Assembly: GCA_900316645.1 (NCBI GenBank)
Contig: ONDP01000012.1
Coordinates: 1-64,000 of the forward strand
DNA length: 64,000 nucleotides
Source of the DNA: an uncultured Prevotellaceae bacterium
GTDB taxonomy: Bacteria; Bacteroidota; Bacteroidia; Bacteroidales; Bacteroidaceae
Direction: 5' to 3'
How positions within the stretch are numbered: the first letter of the stretch is position 1; each line of letters begins with the position of its first letter. The notes beneath the pieces were generated by a model. It did not search any database and was not told the origin of the DNA. It worked only from the letters and a program-made list of their open reading frames with translations. Of this stretch, positions 43,679 through 53,049 are shown in pieces. Made by a program: the position numbers and the translations under genes.

Positions 43679-45325
43679 CTATTTTACAACGAAATGTCCT
43701 ATGTGATGGGATGTTCCGTTGGTATTATAGGTGCGTAGTTCATAGACACCTTTGGGTAATCCGGCAATAGATACTACCGGACCGAAAGGTTTTCTGGCAA
43801 CCAGTGAACCTTGCATTGAGAAGATGGCTATGAAATCGGCCTGCGGCAATTTCTCGAAATCGGGAATGTTAAGTGCATAGCCGTCATTGGGCAACAAGGC
43901 GTCTTGAGAAGACGTTCGTGATGTCTGCGGCATGAAACTGACTTGTGACGGAGTACTCTCCTGACCATACCGGTTGACAGCAGTCACGGCATAATAAAGA
44001 GGTGCATCGTTGGCAGGACGACGTACCGAGAGGTATTGCTGCATTTGTCGGGTGGCTATCAGATTGCTGCCCTTACTGATATCTACAGGCAGGGTAGTGG
44101 ATGCATAGACGTTGTATGTGAGATAGTCACCGTCGCTATTGTCGCGGGCTCCACTCCAACTGATATTGTCGCCTTCCGAGGTTCGTGTCACTTGGATGCT
44201 GGGAGCAGAAGGAGCTGAAGTCTGGGACTTCATGGCAGGAACGATGGCAGGATAAGCGTCGAAGTCGCACACAAAGTCGTATAGCCCCTTGGTGTTGTCT
44301 GTCAGGAAACGACTGCGGAAGTAGCAATGCCCCAGTCCCAGTTGTCGGGCTACGTTCATCTGGCGCTCAATAGCGTCGAGCGACCAGTTTCCTTCACTGC
44401 GAATCAGGCGGTAGATGCCCAATCCTGCAGCTATCTCGCGTCCGTAACGGTGCTCGCTCCAGTCGGCAGCAAAGGGATAATAGTGCCGTCCGTCATAATA
44501 CATCATGGGGTACAGCTGATCCATCAGTCCTTCACGGAGCCATCCTTGCGCATCTTGACAAACTTTATTATACGCATTCCAACCTCCGCTCTGATAGCGG
44601 GTCAGATCGTCGAATTTTCCCAGTGGCGAACAACTCAGTTTCACCCACGGCTTTATATTCTTTACCTTATGATGGATGGTGCGTACAATCCTCGTGATAT
44701 TATTGCGAGCCTCCTGACGGTTGCCGCGCAGATTCCATGTCTCAGGATAGCGGATGTAGTCAAGGTGAATGCCGTCCACGTCATAGCGACTAGTGATTTC
44801 TTCACAGATGGAGGCGATATAGTCGGCTGTCCGTGAGTCTTCGGGGTTCAGACAGGCATCCTCACCCACATGTCGCATCAGCTGGGGAAGCTTCTGCCGC
44901 AATTGCTTGGCTCCGTAGCTGTTCCACTTACCTGCAGGTACGGTAACTACCCATGCGTGCAATTCCATGCCCCGTTTGTGAGCCTCTTCGATGGCAAACT
45001 GAAGAGGGTCATAATTGGGTGCCTTTCCGAATGTGCCACTCACACAGCCGTCCCAAGGCTCTATGCGGGAAGGATAGGTGACAGTGCCTCGAATGCGGGC
45101 CTGATAGAGAATCGTATTGACGTTGGCCCGTTTCAACTGGTCAAATATTCGTCGCAACTCCTGTTTCTGCTTCTGTTCTATGGAAGTGGAAGTTCCTTTT
45201 ACGGAGGGCCAATCGAGTCCTTCGAGTGTTGTTAGCCACACAGCCCTTAATTCTTGCTTTGGCTGAGCCGTCAAGGAGCAAAGCAAGCAGGCGAAAAATA
45301 TATAAAATAATGTTAATCGTTTCAT
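43679..45325 (-). CDS. GHL10-family glycoside-hydrolase-like exported protein (second of two)
   Basis: 548 residues from ATG 45325; upstream in-frame TTG lies before the promoter. Signal peptide (MKRLTLFYIFFACLLCSLTAQ), GHL10 barrel (QELRAVWLTTLEGLDWP, ANVNTILYQARIRGTVTYPSRIEPW, RGMELHAWVVTVPAGK, YDVDGIHLDYIRYP, KLSCSPLGKFDD, DQLYPMMYYDGRHYYPFAADW). An Fn3 domain follows, then a C-terminal strand-rich segment ending GVYELRTYNTNGTSHHIGHFVVK that resembles a type IX secretion signal. Paralogous to the protein at 37175 but longer and on the other strand. Confidence 0.9.
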   Translation of the reverse strand: MKRLTLFYIFFACLLCSLTAQPKQELRAVWLTTLEGLDWPSVKGTSTSIEQKQKQELRRIFDQLKRANVNTILYQARIRGTVTYPSRIEPWDGCVSGTFGKAPNYDPLQFAIEEAHKRGMELHAWVVTVPAGKWNSYGAKQLRQKLPQLMRHVGEDACLNPEDSRTADYIASICEEITSRYDVDGIHLDYIRYPETWNLRGNRQEARNNITRIVRTIHHKVKNIKPWVKLSCSPLGKFDDLTRYQSGGWNAYNKVCQDAQGWLREGLMDQLYPMMYYDGRHYYPFAADWSEHRYGREIAAGLGIYRLIRSEGNWSLDAIERQMNVARQLGLGHCYFRSRFLTDNTKGLYDFVCDFDAYPAIVPAMKSQTSAPSAPSIQVTRTSEGDNISWSGARDNSDGDYLTYNVYASTTLPVDISKGSNLIATRQMQQYLSVRRPANDAPLYYAVTAVNRYGQESTPSQVSFMPQTSRTSSQDALLPNDGYALNIPDFEKLPQADFIAIFSMQGSLVARKPFGPVVSIAGLPKGVYELRTYNTNGTSHHIGHFVVK

Positions 45326-45333
45326 TTCGACTG

Positions 45334-45341
45334 CAAAATTA
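45334..45341 (-). promoter_or_regulatory. Promoter core TAATTTTG of the second GHL10 gene
   Basis: CAAAATTA on the plus strand, 8 bp before the ATG. The CTCAATTCTCAATTCTTAAT micro-repeat block (45350-45382) sits immediately upstream, between this and the divergent cstA promoter. Confidence 0.6.
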
Positions 45342-45349
45342 CAAATAAT

Positions 45350-45382
45350 TCTCAATTCTCAATTCTTAATTCTTAATTTTTT
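45350..45382. repeat. CTCAATT/CTTAATT micro-tandem repeats
   Basis: Four near-identical 7-8-bp words (TTCTCAATTCTCAATTC, TTAATTCTTAATTT) fill the spacer between two divergent promoter cores. Confidence 0.6.
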
Positions 45383-45384
45383 AT

Positions 45385-45392
45385 TACCTTTG
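45385..45392 (+). promoter_or_regulatory. Promoter core TACCTTTG of cstA
   Basis: TACCTTTG followed by C, 30 nt upstream of ATG 45423. Confidence 0.65.
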
Positions 45393-45422
45393 CAGGAAGA
45401 ATTTTTAAATATAGACAAAAGA

Positions 45423-46886
45423 ATGATTTCATTTGCATTGAGTTTAGTAGCGCTAATATTAGGCTACCTCTTCTATGGACGACTGGTGGAGAAGATTTTC
45501 CACCCTGATGATCGTAAGACGCCAGCAGTGGCTAAGGCTGATGGTTTGGATTACATTGTGCTTCCGAATTGGAAGGTTTTCATGATTCAGTTTCTGAACA
45601 TTGCAGGAACGGGTCCTATCTTTGGTGCCATCATGGGAGCCAAGTTTGGTCCTGTCGCCTATTTGTGGATTGTGTTGGGCTGTATCTTTGCAGGAGCCAC
45701 TCATGACTATCTGTCAGGAATGCTGTCGATGCGAAACGACGGCGTCGGCTTACCCGAATTAGTGGGTAAGTATCTGGGTGAAAAAGTAAAGACTATCGCG
45801 CTGGTTTTCACAGTGTTATTGCTTCTCATGGTAGGAACTGTTTTCGTTTATTCGCCAGCAGAGATACTTCATTCTTTAGGAGGTGACACCTTGATGTGGA
45901 TATGTATTATCTTTGCCTACTATATCATTGCAACTTTGCTGCCTATCGACAAGATTATCGGTAAGATTTATCCCTTGTTTGCCATCTCTCTCTTGTTTAT
46001 GGCTGCAGCCTTGATGATTGTCCTGCTTGTTAAGTGGCCTCAGTTGCCTGAGTTGTGGACTCACCTTTATAATATGGGAGCAGAAGCACAGCCCGAGAAA
46101 TGGACGGATGCCATCTTCCCAGCCTTGTTCATTACCATTGCCTGTGGCGCAATCAGTGGTTTTCATGCCACACAAAGTCCTCTGATGGCACGCTGTGTGA
46201 AGTCAGAGCGGATGGGACGCCCCATTTTTTACGGTTCGATGATTACGGAAGGTGTCGTAGCCTTGATTTGGGCTACTGTAGCCTCTTGGTTCTTCTATGG
46301 AAGTCCTGCTCCCGGCTATGAACTGATTGCCGGTGCTGATAAGGGTTTCTATACCTCGGCTCCTGCTGTTGTCAACCTTGTATGTAACGATTGGTTGGGT
46401 GTTGCCGGTGCTGTTTTGGCTATGTTAGGCGTGGTGGCAGCTCCGATTACCAGTGGAGATACTGCATTCCGTTCCAGTCGCTTGATTGTGGCAGAGTGGT
46501 TGAAACTCAACCAGCGTCCTATCGTAAACCGTTTCTATATCTGTATTCCAATGTTTGCAGTTTCAATAGCAATGCTTTTCTGGCAGATTCAGAATCCTGA
46601 CGGCTTTAACACGATATGGCAGTATTTCGGATGGTCTAACCAGGCGCTGTCAGTGTTCACACTATGGACCATCACCGTTTATCTGGTTCAGAAAAAGAAA
46701 CCATTCATCATCACGCTTATTCCCGCCCTGTTTATGACAACGGTATGTGCCACCTTCCTCTTTGTCTCAAAGCAGGCATTCCACCTGCCTCTGTCGGTAG
46801 GCTATCCCTTGGGTGGTGTATGCTTAGTGGCAGCCATTGTGTGGTTCTGCGTGTGGTATCGTAAATATCAGAAAAATCATCAATAA
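45423..46886 (+). CDS. cstA: Carbon starvation protein A (short form)
   Basis: 487 residues from ATG 45423; the TTG at 45390 overlaps the promoter. Membrane protein with about 13-14 TMs and CstA signatures: GPIFGAIMGAKFGPVAYLWIVLGCIFAGATHDYLSGMLSMR, ISGFHATQSPLMARC, ITSGDTAFRSSRLIVAEW. CstA proteins import pyruvate or peptides; which one here is unknown. E. coli CstA is about 700 residues, and the shorter form lacks the C-terminal extension. An outer-membrane protein gene follows after 12 bp. Confidence 0.92.
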   Translation: MISFALSLVALILGYLFYGRLVEKIFHPDDRKTPAVAKADGLDYIVLPNWKVFMIQFLNIAGTGPIFGAIMGAKFGPVAYLWIVLGCIFAGATHDYLSGMLSMRNDGVGLPELVGKYLGEKVKTIALVFTVLLLLMVGTVFVYSPAEILHSLGGDTLMWICIIFAYYIIATLLPIDKIIGKIYPLFAISLLFMAAALMIVLLVKWPQLPELWTHLYNMGAEAQPEKWTDAIFPALFITIACGAISGFHATQSPLMARCVKSERMGRPIFYGSMITEGVVALIWATVASWFFYGSPAPGYELIAGADKGFYTSAPAVVNLVCNDWLGVAGAVLAMLGVVAAPITSGDTAFRSSRLIVAEWLKLNQRPIVNRFYICIPMFAVSIAMLFWQIQNPDGFNTIWQYFGWSNQALSVFTLWTITVYLVQKKKPFIITLIPALFMTTVCATFLFVSKQAFHLPLSVGYPLGGVCLVAAIVWFCVWYRKYQKNHQ

Positions 46887-46898
46887 TTTTTTATAGCT

Positions 46899-47396
46899 AT
46901 GAAGAAAATATTTGTATTGTTAGTAGTTTTGGCTACGGCAGTGACCGCTAATGCACAGTTTGAAAAGGGTAAGGCTTATCTCGGTGCATCTCTCTCTGGG
47001 TTTGACATCAGCAGCCAGGCTAAGAAATTCCATTTTGGAGTTAACGTTAAGGCAGGTTATCTGTTTATGGACAACCTGATGGCTACGGCGCAAGTCGGTT
47101 ATGACCATTTGGATGATACTCCCGATGCATTTACATTAGGTGCAGGAGCCCGTTATTATATCATTCAGAACGGTCTTTATCTGGGTGCTTCCCTGAAGTT
47201 CCATCGTTCGGATGGTGTCAGCGACTTCCGTCCAGGTGTGCAGGTGGGCTATGCTTTCTTTATCACTCGTACGGTGACTATCGAACCCGAGCTTTACTTC
47301 GACATCTCAACCAAGAAGTTCGAGAATTCTGCCTTTGGCCTGGGCATTGGTGTCGGTGTTTATTTGTTCAAAGACCAATATAAATTAAAGAAATAA
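46899..47396 (+). CDS. Small outer-membrane beta-barrel protein
   Basis: 165 residues. Signal peptide (MKKIFVLLVVLATAVTANAQ) then alternating hydrophobic/polar strands typical of an eight-stranded barrel: AYLGASLSGFDIS, FHFGVNVKAGYLFMDNLMATAQVGYDH, GAGARYYIIQNGLYLGASLKFHR, RPGVQVGYAFFITRTVTIEPELYFD, FGLGIGVGVYLF. Similar to the OmpA/OprF-like 'outer membrane beta-barrel' group. Probably co-transcribed with cstA; nadC follows after 4 bp. Confidence 0.8.
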   Translation: MKKIFVLLVVLATAVTANAQFEKGKAYLGASLSGFDISSQAKKFHFGVNVKAGYLFMDNLMATAQVGYDHLDDTPDAFTLGAGARYYIIQNGLYLGASLKFHRSDGVSDFRPGVQVGYAFFITRTVTIEPELYFDISTKKFENSAFGLGIGVGVYLFKDQYKLKK

Positions 47397-47400
47397 GCTT

Positions 47401-48249
47401 ATGTTAAGTGTAGAAGAATTGGTTGACCGCCTGATAGACCTTTCCTTTGCTGAGGATATTGGTGATGGCGACCATACCACATTATGCTGTATTCCTGAGG
47501 ATGCAATGGGCAAGTCGCACCTGCTCATCAAGGAAGACGGTATTCTTGCCGGTGTTGAGGTGGCAAAGGAAGTGTTCCGTCGTTTCGACCCCGACATGAA
47601 GGTTGAGGTTCTGATGCAAGATGGTGCAAAGGTGAAGAAGGGCGATATAGCCATGATTGTTACCGGTCGTGTACGTTCGCTGTTGCAGACGGAGCGCCTG
47701 ATGCTGAACATCATGCAGCGCATGAGTGGTATTGCCACGATGACGAATCGCTATGTGGAGCGTCTGAAGGGAACCCATACCCGAATTTTGGACACTCGCA
47801 AGACGACACCGGGAATGCGTATGCTGGAGAAGCAGGCTGTGAAGATTGGAGGTGGCGTGAATCACCGCATCGGTTTGTTCGATATGATTCTGTTGAAAGA
47901 CAACCACATCGATTTCGCAGGTGGTATTGTGAATGCCATTGACCGCTGCCACCACTATCTGAAAGAGAAAGGGCTCGACCTGAAGATAGAAATAGAGGTA
48001 CGCTCATTTGACGAACTGCAGCAGGTGCTTGACCACGGAGGCGTTAATCGCATCATGCTCGACAATTTCTCCGTACCCGATACGAAGAAAGCCGTTGATA
48101 TCATAGCTGGTCGCTACGAGACGGAGTCGAGTGGGGGTATTACCTTCGATACCATCCGTGACTATGCAGAACAGGGCGTCGACTTTATTTCCGTGGGTGC
48201 TTTGACTCATTCCGTCAAGGGACTTGATATGAGTTTCAAGGCATGCTGA
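47401..48249 (+). CDS. nadC: Quinolinate phosphoribosyltransferase (carboxylating)
   Basis: 282 residues. Signatures: EDIGDGDHTTLCCIPEDAMGKSHLLIKEDGILAGVEVA, RTLLNIMQRMSGIAT-like RLMLNIMQRMSGIATMTNRYV, ILDTRKTTPGMRMLEKQAVKIGGGVNHRIGLFDMILLKDNHI and EIEVRSFDELQQ. It makes nicotinate mononucleotide in NAD synthesis. It overlaps the M23 gene start by 7 nt. nadA and nadB are not in the window. Confidence 0.97.
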   Translation: MLSVEELVDRLIDLSFAEDIGDGDHTTLCCIPEDAMGKSHLLIKEDGILAGVEVAKEVFRRFDPDMKVEVLMQDGAKVKKGDIAMIVTGRVRSLLQTERLMLNIMQRMSGIATMTNRYVERLKGTHTRILDTRKTTPGMRMLEKQAVKIGGGVNHRIGLFDMILLKDNHIDFAGGIVNAIDRCHHYLKEKGLDLKIEIEVRSFDELQQVLDHGGVNRIMLDNFSVPDTKKAVDIIAGRYETESSGGITFDTIRDYAEQGVDFISVGALTHSVKGLDMSFKAC

Positions 48250-49631
48250 ACAGGACACTGTTAGCTGTTGGCTTTTGGCTTTTGGCTTTTGGCGCTTCTG
48301 CCAAATCCAATGTGACTTATCACTCGCCAGTGGATTACAAAATCACACTGGCGGGTAATTTTGGTGAGCCACGTCCCAATCACTTTCACGGCGGCTTGGA
48401 CATCAAGACCGATAATGTGGAAGGCAAGCATATCTATTCGATAGGCGACGGCTATGTGAGCCGACTGACCGTTGGTATCAGCGGCTTTGGCAATGCCGTC
48501 TATGTCACCCATCCTGAAGGCTATACCAGCATCTATTGTCATTTGCAGCGCTTTTCACCCAAACTGGAACGTATGGTGCACCGCACAGGAAAGCGTGACG
48601 AACAGATAGATTTGCATTTCTCGGCAACCGACTTTCCTGTCTCTCAAGGACAGTTGATAGCGCTGAGCGGTAATACAGGTCATAGTACCGGTCCGCATCT
48701 CCACTTGGAGATTCACGATACCCGTACTTGGGACATGATGGATCCGCTCGATTTCCTTGCTCCTTTTGTCAACGACTCAGTGGCACCTCAGGCCCACAGT
48801 GTGATGGTCTATCCCATAGAGGGCGAGGGTGTGTTCAATGGCGGTTCTGGGAAGCAAACCTTCGGGTTTACGAACAACCGCATTGAGAAAGAGCTGACAG
48901 CCTGGGGCAAGGTGGGCTTCGGTCTATGGGCTGACGACTATATGCAGGGGGTGTATAATCACTACGGCATTCGTGAAACCATCCTGCAGGTCGATGGGCG
49001 TGAAGTGTTCCGCGCCAATGTGGGACGAATCCCCGTCTATAGCAACCGTCAGGTGAATGCCTGGGGCGACTATGACCACTGGCTGCATAATAAGACGTGG
49101 TATATGCGCTCGTATATCCCCGAAGGTGTCACCCTGCCTATTCTTCAAGCCGATTCGCTTGGCGGTGTGGTTGACTTCTCTGAGGAGCGCCCTTATCAGT
49201 TGCGTTATATCTTGCGCGACTTCATGGGTAATGAGTCGCGATACGAGTTTACCGTCAGAGGCGAGAAGAGTGCTATTGCGCCCCAAAGCCGGCAACGGAT
49301 GAATGCCGGTTACGACCGTCTGTCGCTGATATCCCTTCCGGGAATGCAACTCACGATACCGGCAGGCATGATGCAAGGTCGTATGGAGATTCGTCCGAAG
49401 GTGGAGCAGGGCAGTTTGTCGCCCCGTTACACATTTGCACCTCGTGCCTGTCCACTGTTCGGTTGGGCAGAACTTTGCATCGCCATTCCCGAAGGTGTGG
49501 AACCCAGCCGTCTCTATATTGACAGCGGAGGCCACGATATGGGAGGCACCGTAGAAGGGGGCTGGATAGTGACACGCATCCGTGAACTGGGTGCCAGTTA
49601 TGAATTGAAAACCAAAGGAAACCATGAATAA
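48243..49631 (+). CDS. M23-family metallopeptidase
   Basis: 462 residues. Signal peptide whose hydrophobic core (LLAVGFWLLAFGASA) is encoded by tandem GGCTTTT words. Zinc-peptidase motifs NHFHGGLDIKT (H-x3-D) and TGPHLHLEIHD (H-x-H) with GDGYVSRLTVGISGFGNAVYVTHPEGYTSIYCHL between them, as in LytM-type endopeptidases. The long C-terminal half (190-462) is beta-rich and has no named domain. Likely a periplasmic peptidoglycan endopeptidase. Overlaps the downstream C69 peptidase gene by 8 nt. Confidence 0.9.
   Translation: MLNRTLLAVGFWLLAFGASAKSNVTYHSPVDYKITLAGNFGEPRPNHFHGGLDIKTDNVEGKHIYSIGDGYVSRLTVGISGFGNAVYVTHPEGYTSIYCHLQRFSPKLERMVHRTGKRDEQIDLHFSATDFPVSQGQLIALSGNTGHSTGPHLHLEIHDTRTWDMMDPLDFLAPFVNDSVAPQAHSVMVYPIEGEGVFNGGSGKQTFGFTNNRIEKELTAWGKVGFGLWADDYMQGVYNHYGIRETILQVDGREVFRANVGRIPVYSNRQVNAWGDYDHWLHNKTWYMRSYIPEGVTLPILQADSLGGVVDFSEERPYQLRYILRDFMGNESRYEFTVRGEKSAIAPQSRQRMNAGYDRLSLISLPGMQLTIPAGMMQGRMEIRPKVEQGSLSPRYTFAPRACPLFGWAELCIAIPEGVEPSRLYIDSGGHDMGGTVEGGWIVTRIRELGASYELKTKGNHE
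48261..48293. repeat. Tandem TTGGCTTT words encoding a signal-peptide core
   Basis: TTAGCTGTTGGCTTTTGGC followed by two further TTTTGGC units; encodes LAVGFWLLAFGA in the M23 peptidase. Confidence 0.5.
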
Positions 49632-51270
49632 GAGATTCTTTTTATTGTCGGCTGTTAGTACGATAGTATTTTCAGCCTTTGCCTGCACCAACTTTATTGT
49701 AGGCAAGAAAGCGAGTACCGACGGTTCTGTGATTTGCAGCTATAATGCTGACTCCTACGGAGCCTATATGCCTCTTTATCACTATGCTGCCGCCAAGCAC
49801 CAGAAGGGCGACAAGCGCCAGATTTATGAGTGGGATACGAATAAGTATCTCGGTGAGATTGACGAGGCATTGGAAACTTATAATGTAGTGGGTAACATCA
49901 ACGAGTGGCAGGTCACTATTGGCGAGACTACCTATGGCGGTCGCGAAGAGATGGTTGACTCTACGGGTATTATCGACTACGGTTCGCTGATTTACATTGC
50001 GCTTCAGCGTTCGAAGTCGGCACGCGAGGCCATCCAGGTGATGACGTCGCTGGTGGAGAAGTATGGCTATTGCTCCGAGGGCGAGACCTTCACGATTTGC
50101 GACCCTCACGAGGCTTGGATTATGGAGATGCAGGGCTGTGGTCCTGATCGCAGCGTCAGCAAGGAGCGAGTGGTCTGGGTGGCTCAGCGCATTCCCGACG
50201 ATGCCATCTGTGCTCATGCCAATCAGAGTCGTATCGGCAAGTTCGATATGAAGGATAAGCAGAACGTGCTCTATTCGAAGAATGTCGTAAAGTTTGCCCG
50301 TCAGAAGGGTTGGTTCAACGGCAAGGACGAGGACTTCGCCTGGAAGTGGGCGTATGCAGCTCCCGATTTCTCAGGTCGCCGCATCTGTGATGCCCGTGCC
50401 TGGAGTTTCTTCAATCGTCACAAGAAGGGCATGGACCGCTATCTGCCTTGGGTTCTTGGCATTGAGAAAGATGCCGAGGACATGCCGCTATGGGTAGTGC
50501 CCGATAAGAAGGTGAGCGTCGAGGATGTGATGAATGCAATGCGTGATCACTTCGAGGGCACGCCGATGGAGATTGACTCTACGGATATCGGCGGCGGTAT
50601 CTGGCAGATGCCTTATCGCCCCACGCCTTTGTTCTTTAATGTAGATGGCAAGAAGTATTTTAACGAGCGTCCCGTATCTACCCAGCAGTCGGCTTTCACG
50701 TTTGTGTCGCAGATGCGTTCGTGGCTGCCTCGCGAGGTGGGTGGTTGCTTCTGGTTCGGTAACGACGATGCCAACATGATAGCCTATGTGCCCATCTATT
50801 GCTCGATGACCCGCAGGCCTGAGTGCTTCAATGCTCCCGGGGCTGACGATATCACTTTCTCCGACAAGAGTGCCTACTGGGTGTGCAACTGGGTGAGCAA
50901 TATGGTTTATCCCCGTTATTCAGTGATGTTCCCCGACTTGCAGCAAGTGCGCGATTCGTTACAGAAGGCCTATTTCGCCCAGCAGCCTGCCATTGAGGCT
51001 AGGGCAAAGACGATGTCGGCTGTGGAGATGCAGCAGTATCTCAACGACTACAGTGTGGCTCAGGCTCAGGGTATGCTGGCGCGTTGGAAGCAGTTGGCAA
51101 CCTTCCTGATTGTGCGTCACAACGATATGGCTCGTCGCCCCGTTGACGGGCAGGGCAGGTTCAAGCGTGGCAAACACGGATTGGGTGCTACCGTTGAGCG
51201 TCCGGGTTATCCGTCGCCTTATGCTCGCCGCTTGGTGAACGAGGCAGGTCAGCGTTACCTTCACCCTTAG
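49624..51270 (+). CDS. C69-family dipeptidase
   Basis: 548 residues. Signal-like start MNKRFFLLSAVSTIVFSAFACTNFIVGKKAS; the cysteine in A-C-T-N-F is the expected N-terminal nucleophile after processing, as in family C69 (PepD-like) enzymes. Further features: GSVICSYNADSYGAY, IGETTYGGREEM, EGETFTICDPHEAWIMEMQGCG, AHANQSRIG. It hydrolyses dipeptides, probably in the periplasm. Its end is covered by a hairpin shared with convergent pyrI. Confidence 0.9.
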   Translation: MNKRFFLLSAVSTIVFSAFACTNFIVGKKASTDGSVICSYNADSYGAYMPLYHYAAAKHQKGDKRQIYEWDTNKYLGEIDEALETYNVVGNINEWQVTIGETTYGGREEMVDSTGIIDYGSLIYIALQRSKSAREAIQVMTSLVEKYGYCSEGETFTICDPHEAWIMEMQGCGPDRSVSKERVVWVAQRIPDDAICAHANQSRIGKFDMKDKQNVLYSKNVVKFARQKGWFNGKDEDFAWKWAYAAPDFSGRRICDARAWSFFNRHKKGMDRYLPWVLGIEKDAEDMPLWVVPDKKVSVEDVMNAMRDHFEGTPMEIDSTDIGGGIWQMPYRPTPLFFNVDGKKYFNERPVSTQQSAFTFVSQMRSWLPREVGGCFWFGNDDANMIAYVPIYCSMTRRPECFNAPGADDITFSDKSAYWVCNWVSNMVYPRYSVMFPDLQQVRDSLQKAYFAQQPAIEARAKTMSAVEMQQYLNDYSVAQAQGMLARWKQLATFLIVRHNDMARRPVDGQGRFKRGKHGLGATVERPGYPSPYARRLVNEAGQRYLHP

Positions 51271-51297
51271 GAAGCAGGGATGATAACAGAAAAAAAG

Positions 51298-51323
51298 AAG
51301 TGGAGCTCAAACGAGTTCCACTT
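51298..51323. terminator. Bidirectional terminator between the C69 peptidase gene and pyrI
   Basis: AAGTGGAGCTC / GAGTTCCACTT, 11-bp stem with one G-U pair and an AAAC loop, A-run before and TTTATT after. The pyrI stop codon and last codons form part of the stem. Confidence 0.7.
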
Positions 51324-51753
51324 TATTGATGTCCTGTTCCATTTCGCAGTAGTGGCAGGTCAGTATGCCGTCCACCACATGGAAGTGGGTTTGCATCGGT
51401 TCGTTGTTGGTGATGCATTTGGGATTGTTGCATTTCACGATGCCGCGTATCTCGTCGGGGGTGCGGACGGTTTTCTTCTCCACCACCTCGAAATCGTGGA
51501 TGATGTTGAGCACCACGTTGGGCGAAACCACCGAGAGCCGTGATATTTCTTCGTCGGTAAACCATTTGTTCTCAACCTTGATGAATCCTTTCTTCCCGAG
51601 TTTCTTCGAGGGGAAGTTATAGCCGATGGTGACGGGTGTTCCCAATTCTGCCAGTTTCAGCAGCTGTGCCACCTGATAGGTTTTCTCCGAGGGTATGTGG
51701 TCAATAACGGTGCCGTTTTCGATAGCGGCAACCAGCATCTGATTCTTGTTCAT
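51307..51753 (-). CDS. pyrI: Aspartate carbamoyltransferase regulatory chain
   Basis: 148 residues. N-terminal allosteric domain ([53 protein letters not shown]) and C-terminal zinc domain with C-x4-C (CNNPKC) and C-x2-C (CHYC). It mediates CTP/ATP control of PyrB. Start overlaps the stop of pyrB by 4 nt. Confidence 0.96.
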   Translation of the reverse strand: MNKNQMLVAAIENGTVIDHIPSEKTYQVAQLLKLAELGTPVTIGYNFPSKKLGKKGFIKVENKWFTDEEISRLSVVSPNVVLNIIHDFEVVEKKTVRTPDEIRGIVKCNNPKCITNNEPMQTHFHVVDGILTCHYCEMEQDINKVELV

Positions 51754-52697
51754 CGTATAATGGTTTTATCGTTTTTAACTTCGTCTAAACTGATGCCGAG
51801 CACGTCGCAGAAGATGGCTTCGCGGGCAAAGAGTCCGTTACCAGCCTGCTGGATGTAGTAGGCGTGAGGATTGTCGTCAACGTCGTATGCTATCTCGTTG
51901 ACGCGTGGCAGTGGGTGCAGAATCTTCATGTTGGGCTTAGCCAGTCGCAGCATGTCGTTGTTCAGAATATAAACGTTCTTGACGCGTTCATATTCCATGA
52001 GGTCCGAGAAACGTTCCTTCTGCACACGTGTCATATAGAGGATGTCGGCGTCGGCAATCACTTTCTCGTTGAATGCGGTATGCTCCTGGAATTTGATGCC
52101 GTGCTCTTTGCAATACAGTTTGTATTCGTTGGGCATGGCCAGTTCCTTGGGCGCTACAAAGTGGAATGTGGGGTTGAAGTGGCGCATAGCCATCAGCAGC
52201 GAGTGTACGGTGCGCCCGTATTTCAAGTCGCCCACCAGGTAAATGTTCAGATTGTCGAGTGTGCCCTGCGTCTTGTAGATGCTATACAGGTCGAGCATAC
52301 ACTGTGACGGGTGCTGATGGGCTCCGTCGCCGGCATTGACGATGGGCACGTCGGTCACTTCTGAAGCATACTGTGCAGCACCCTCGATGAAGTGTCGCAT
52401 GACGATGACGTCGGCGTAGTTAGCCACCATCGATATGGTGTCCTTCAGCGTCTCGCCCTTGGTGCCGCTGGTGATTTTCGGGTCGGCAAATCCTATGACG
52501 CGTGCTCCCAGTCGGTTGGCAGCGGTTTCGAAACTGAGTCGTGTTCGTGTTGACGGTTCAAAGAACAGTGTTGCCACCACTTTGCCTTTCAGCAGTTCGC
52601 GGTTGGGGTGTTGTTCAAACTCGTGTGCCATCTCAATCATATAGAGAATCTTCTCGCGAGTGAGGTCGGCGATGGTTACAAAGTCATGCTTTTCCAT
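51750..52697 (-). CDS. pyrB: Aspartate carbamoyltransferase catalytic chain
   Basis: 315 residues from ATG 52697; the in-frame extension upstream runs through the promoter. Signatures: [24 protein letters not shown] (carbamoyl-phosphate binding), [35 protein letters not shown] and [14 protein letters not shown]. Catalyses the first committed pyrimidine step. pyrB-pyrI form a two-gene operon. A weak promoter core TAATTTCG lies at 52724-52731 (CGAAATTA on plus). Confidence 0.97.
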   Translation of the reverse strand: MEKHDFVTIADLTREKILYMIEMAHEFEQHPNRELLKGKVVATLFFEPSTRTRLSFETAANRLGARVIGFADPKITSGTKGETLKDTISMVANYADVIVMRHFIEGAAQYASEVTDVPIVNAGDGAHQHPSQCMLDLYSIYKTQGTLDNLNIYLVGDLKYGRTVHSLLMAMRHFNPTFHFVAPKELAMPNEYKLYCKEHGIKFQEHTAFNEKVIADADILYMTRVQKERFSDLMEYERVKNVYILNNDMLRLAKPNMKILHPLPRVNEIAYDVDDNPHAYYIQQAGNGLFAREAIFCDVLGISLDEVKNDKTIIR

Positions 52698-52723
52698 ATT
52701 GTGCTTTTTGATTTTTCCGACTG

Positions 52724-52731
52724 CGAAATTA
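52724..52731 (-). promoter_or_regulatory. Weak promoter core TAATTTCG of pyrBI
   Basis: CGAAATTA on plus, one mismatch to TAnnTTTG, 27 bp upstream of the pyrB ATG and followed on the minus strand by C-A-G as in other promoters here. Confidence 0.5.
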
Positions 52732-52777
52732 CAACTAATTGAGCAGAATACCAAACGAATTGCCTATTTTTTTTTTA

Positions 52778-52887
52778 TTGACCATTGACCATTGACAATT
52801 GAACATTGACCATTGACCGTTGACCATTGACCATTTAAACTTCTCACTATGAACTATGAACTCTTCACTTTTCACTATTCACTATTA
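52778..52887. repeat. TTGACCA and CACTATTCACTATT micro-tandem block
   Basis: Eight or so variants of ATTGACC(A) in tandem, then TTCACTT/TTCACTATT words. It occupies the centre of the 350-bp gap between pyrB and the toxin-antitoxin pair. The rest of the gap (52888-53015) has no gene I can support; an in-frame start at 52849 would translate the repeat. Confidence 0.65.
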
Positions 52888-53015
52888 CCTGAAATTCGAC
52901 TCTGCTCTTGCTTCGTTTGTCAGTTCGCTGCCTTCACTTTTTACTTTGATTTAATTCTAAACACTGAGTTACGGAGTTTTTTGCAGAAATGTTTGGCTGA
53001 TTGGAAAACTTGTCG

Positions 53016-53023
53016 TATATTTG
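53016..53023 (+). promoter_or_regulatory. Promoter core TATATTTG of the PIN toxin-antitoxin operon
   Basis: TATATTTG followed by C; a TTTTTTG about 30 bp upstream can serve as the -33 element. The downstream starts are ATG 53041 or 53050. Confidence 0.6.
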
Positions 53024-53049
53024 CAACGTGGTATAAAATCATGTACATT

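Noticed and set aside
51280..51543. 87-residue plus-strand frame after the C69 peptidase gene
   Set aside because: It is antisense to pyrI, whose identity is certain, and its start lies in the terminator hairpin.
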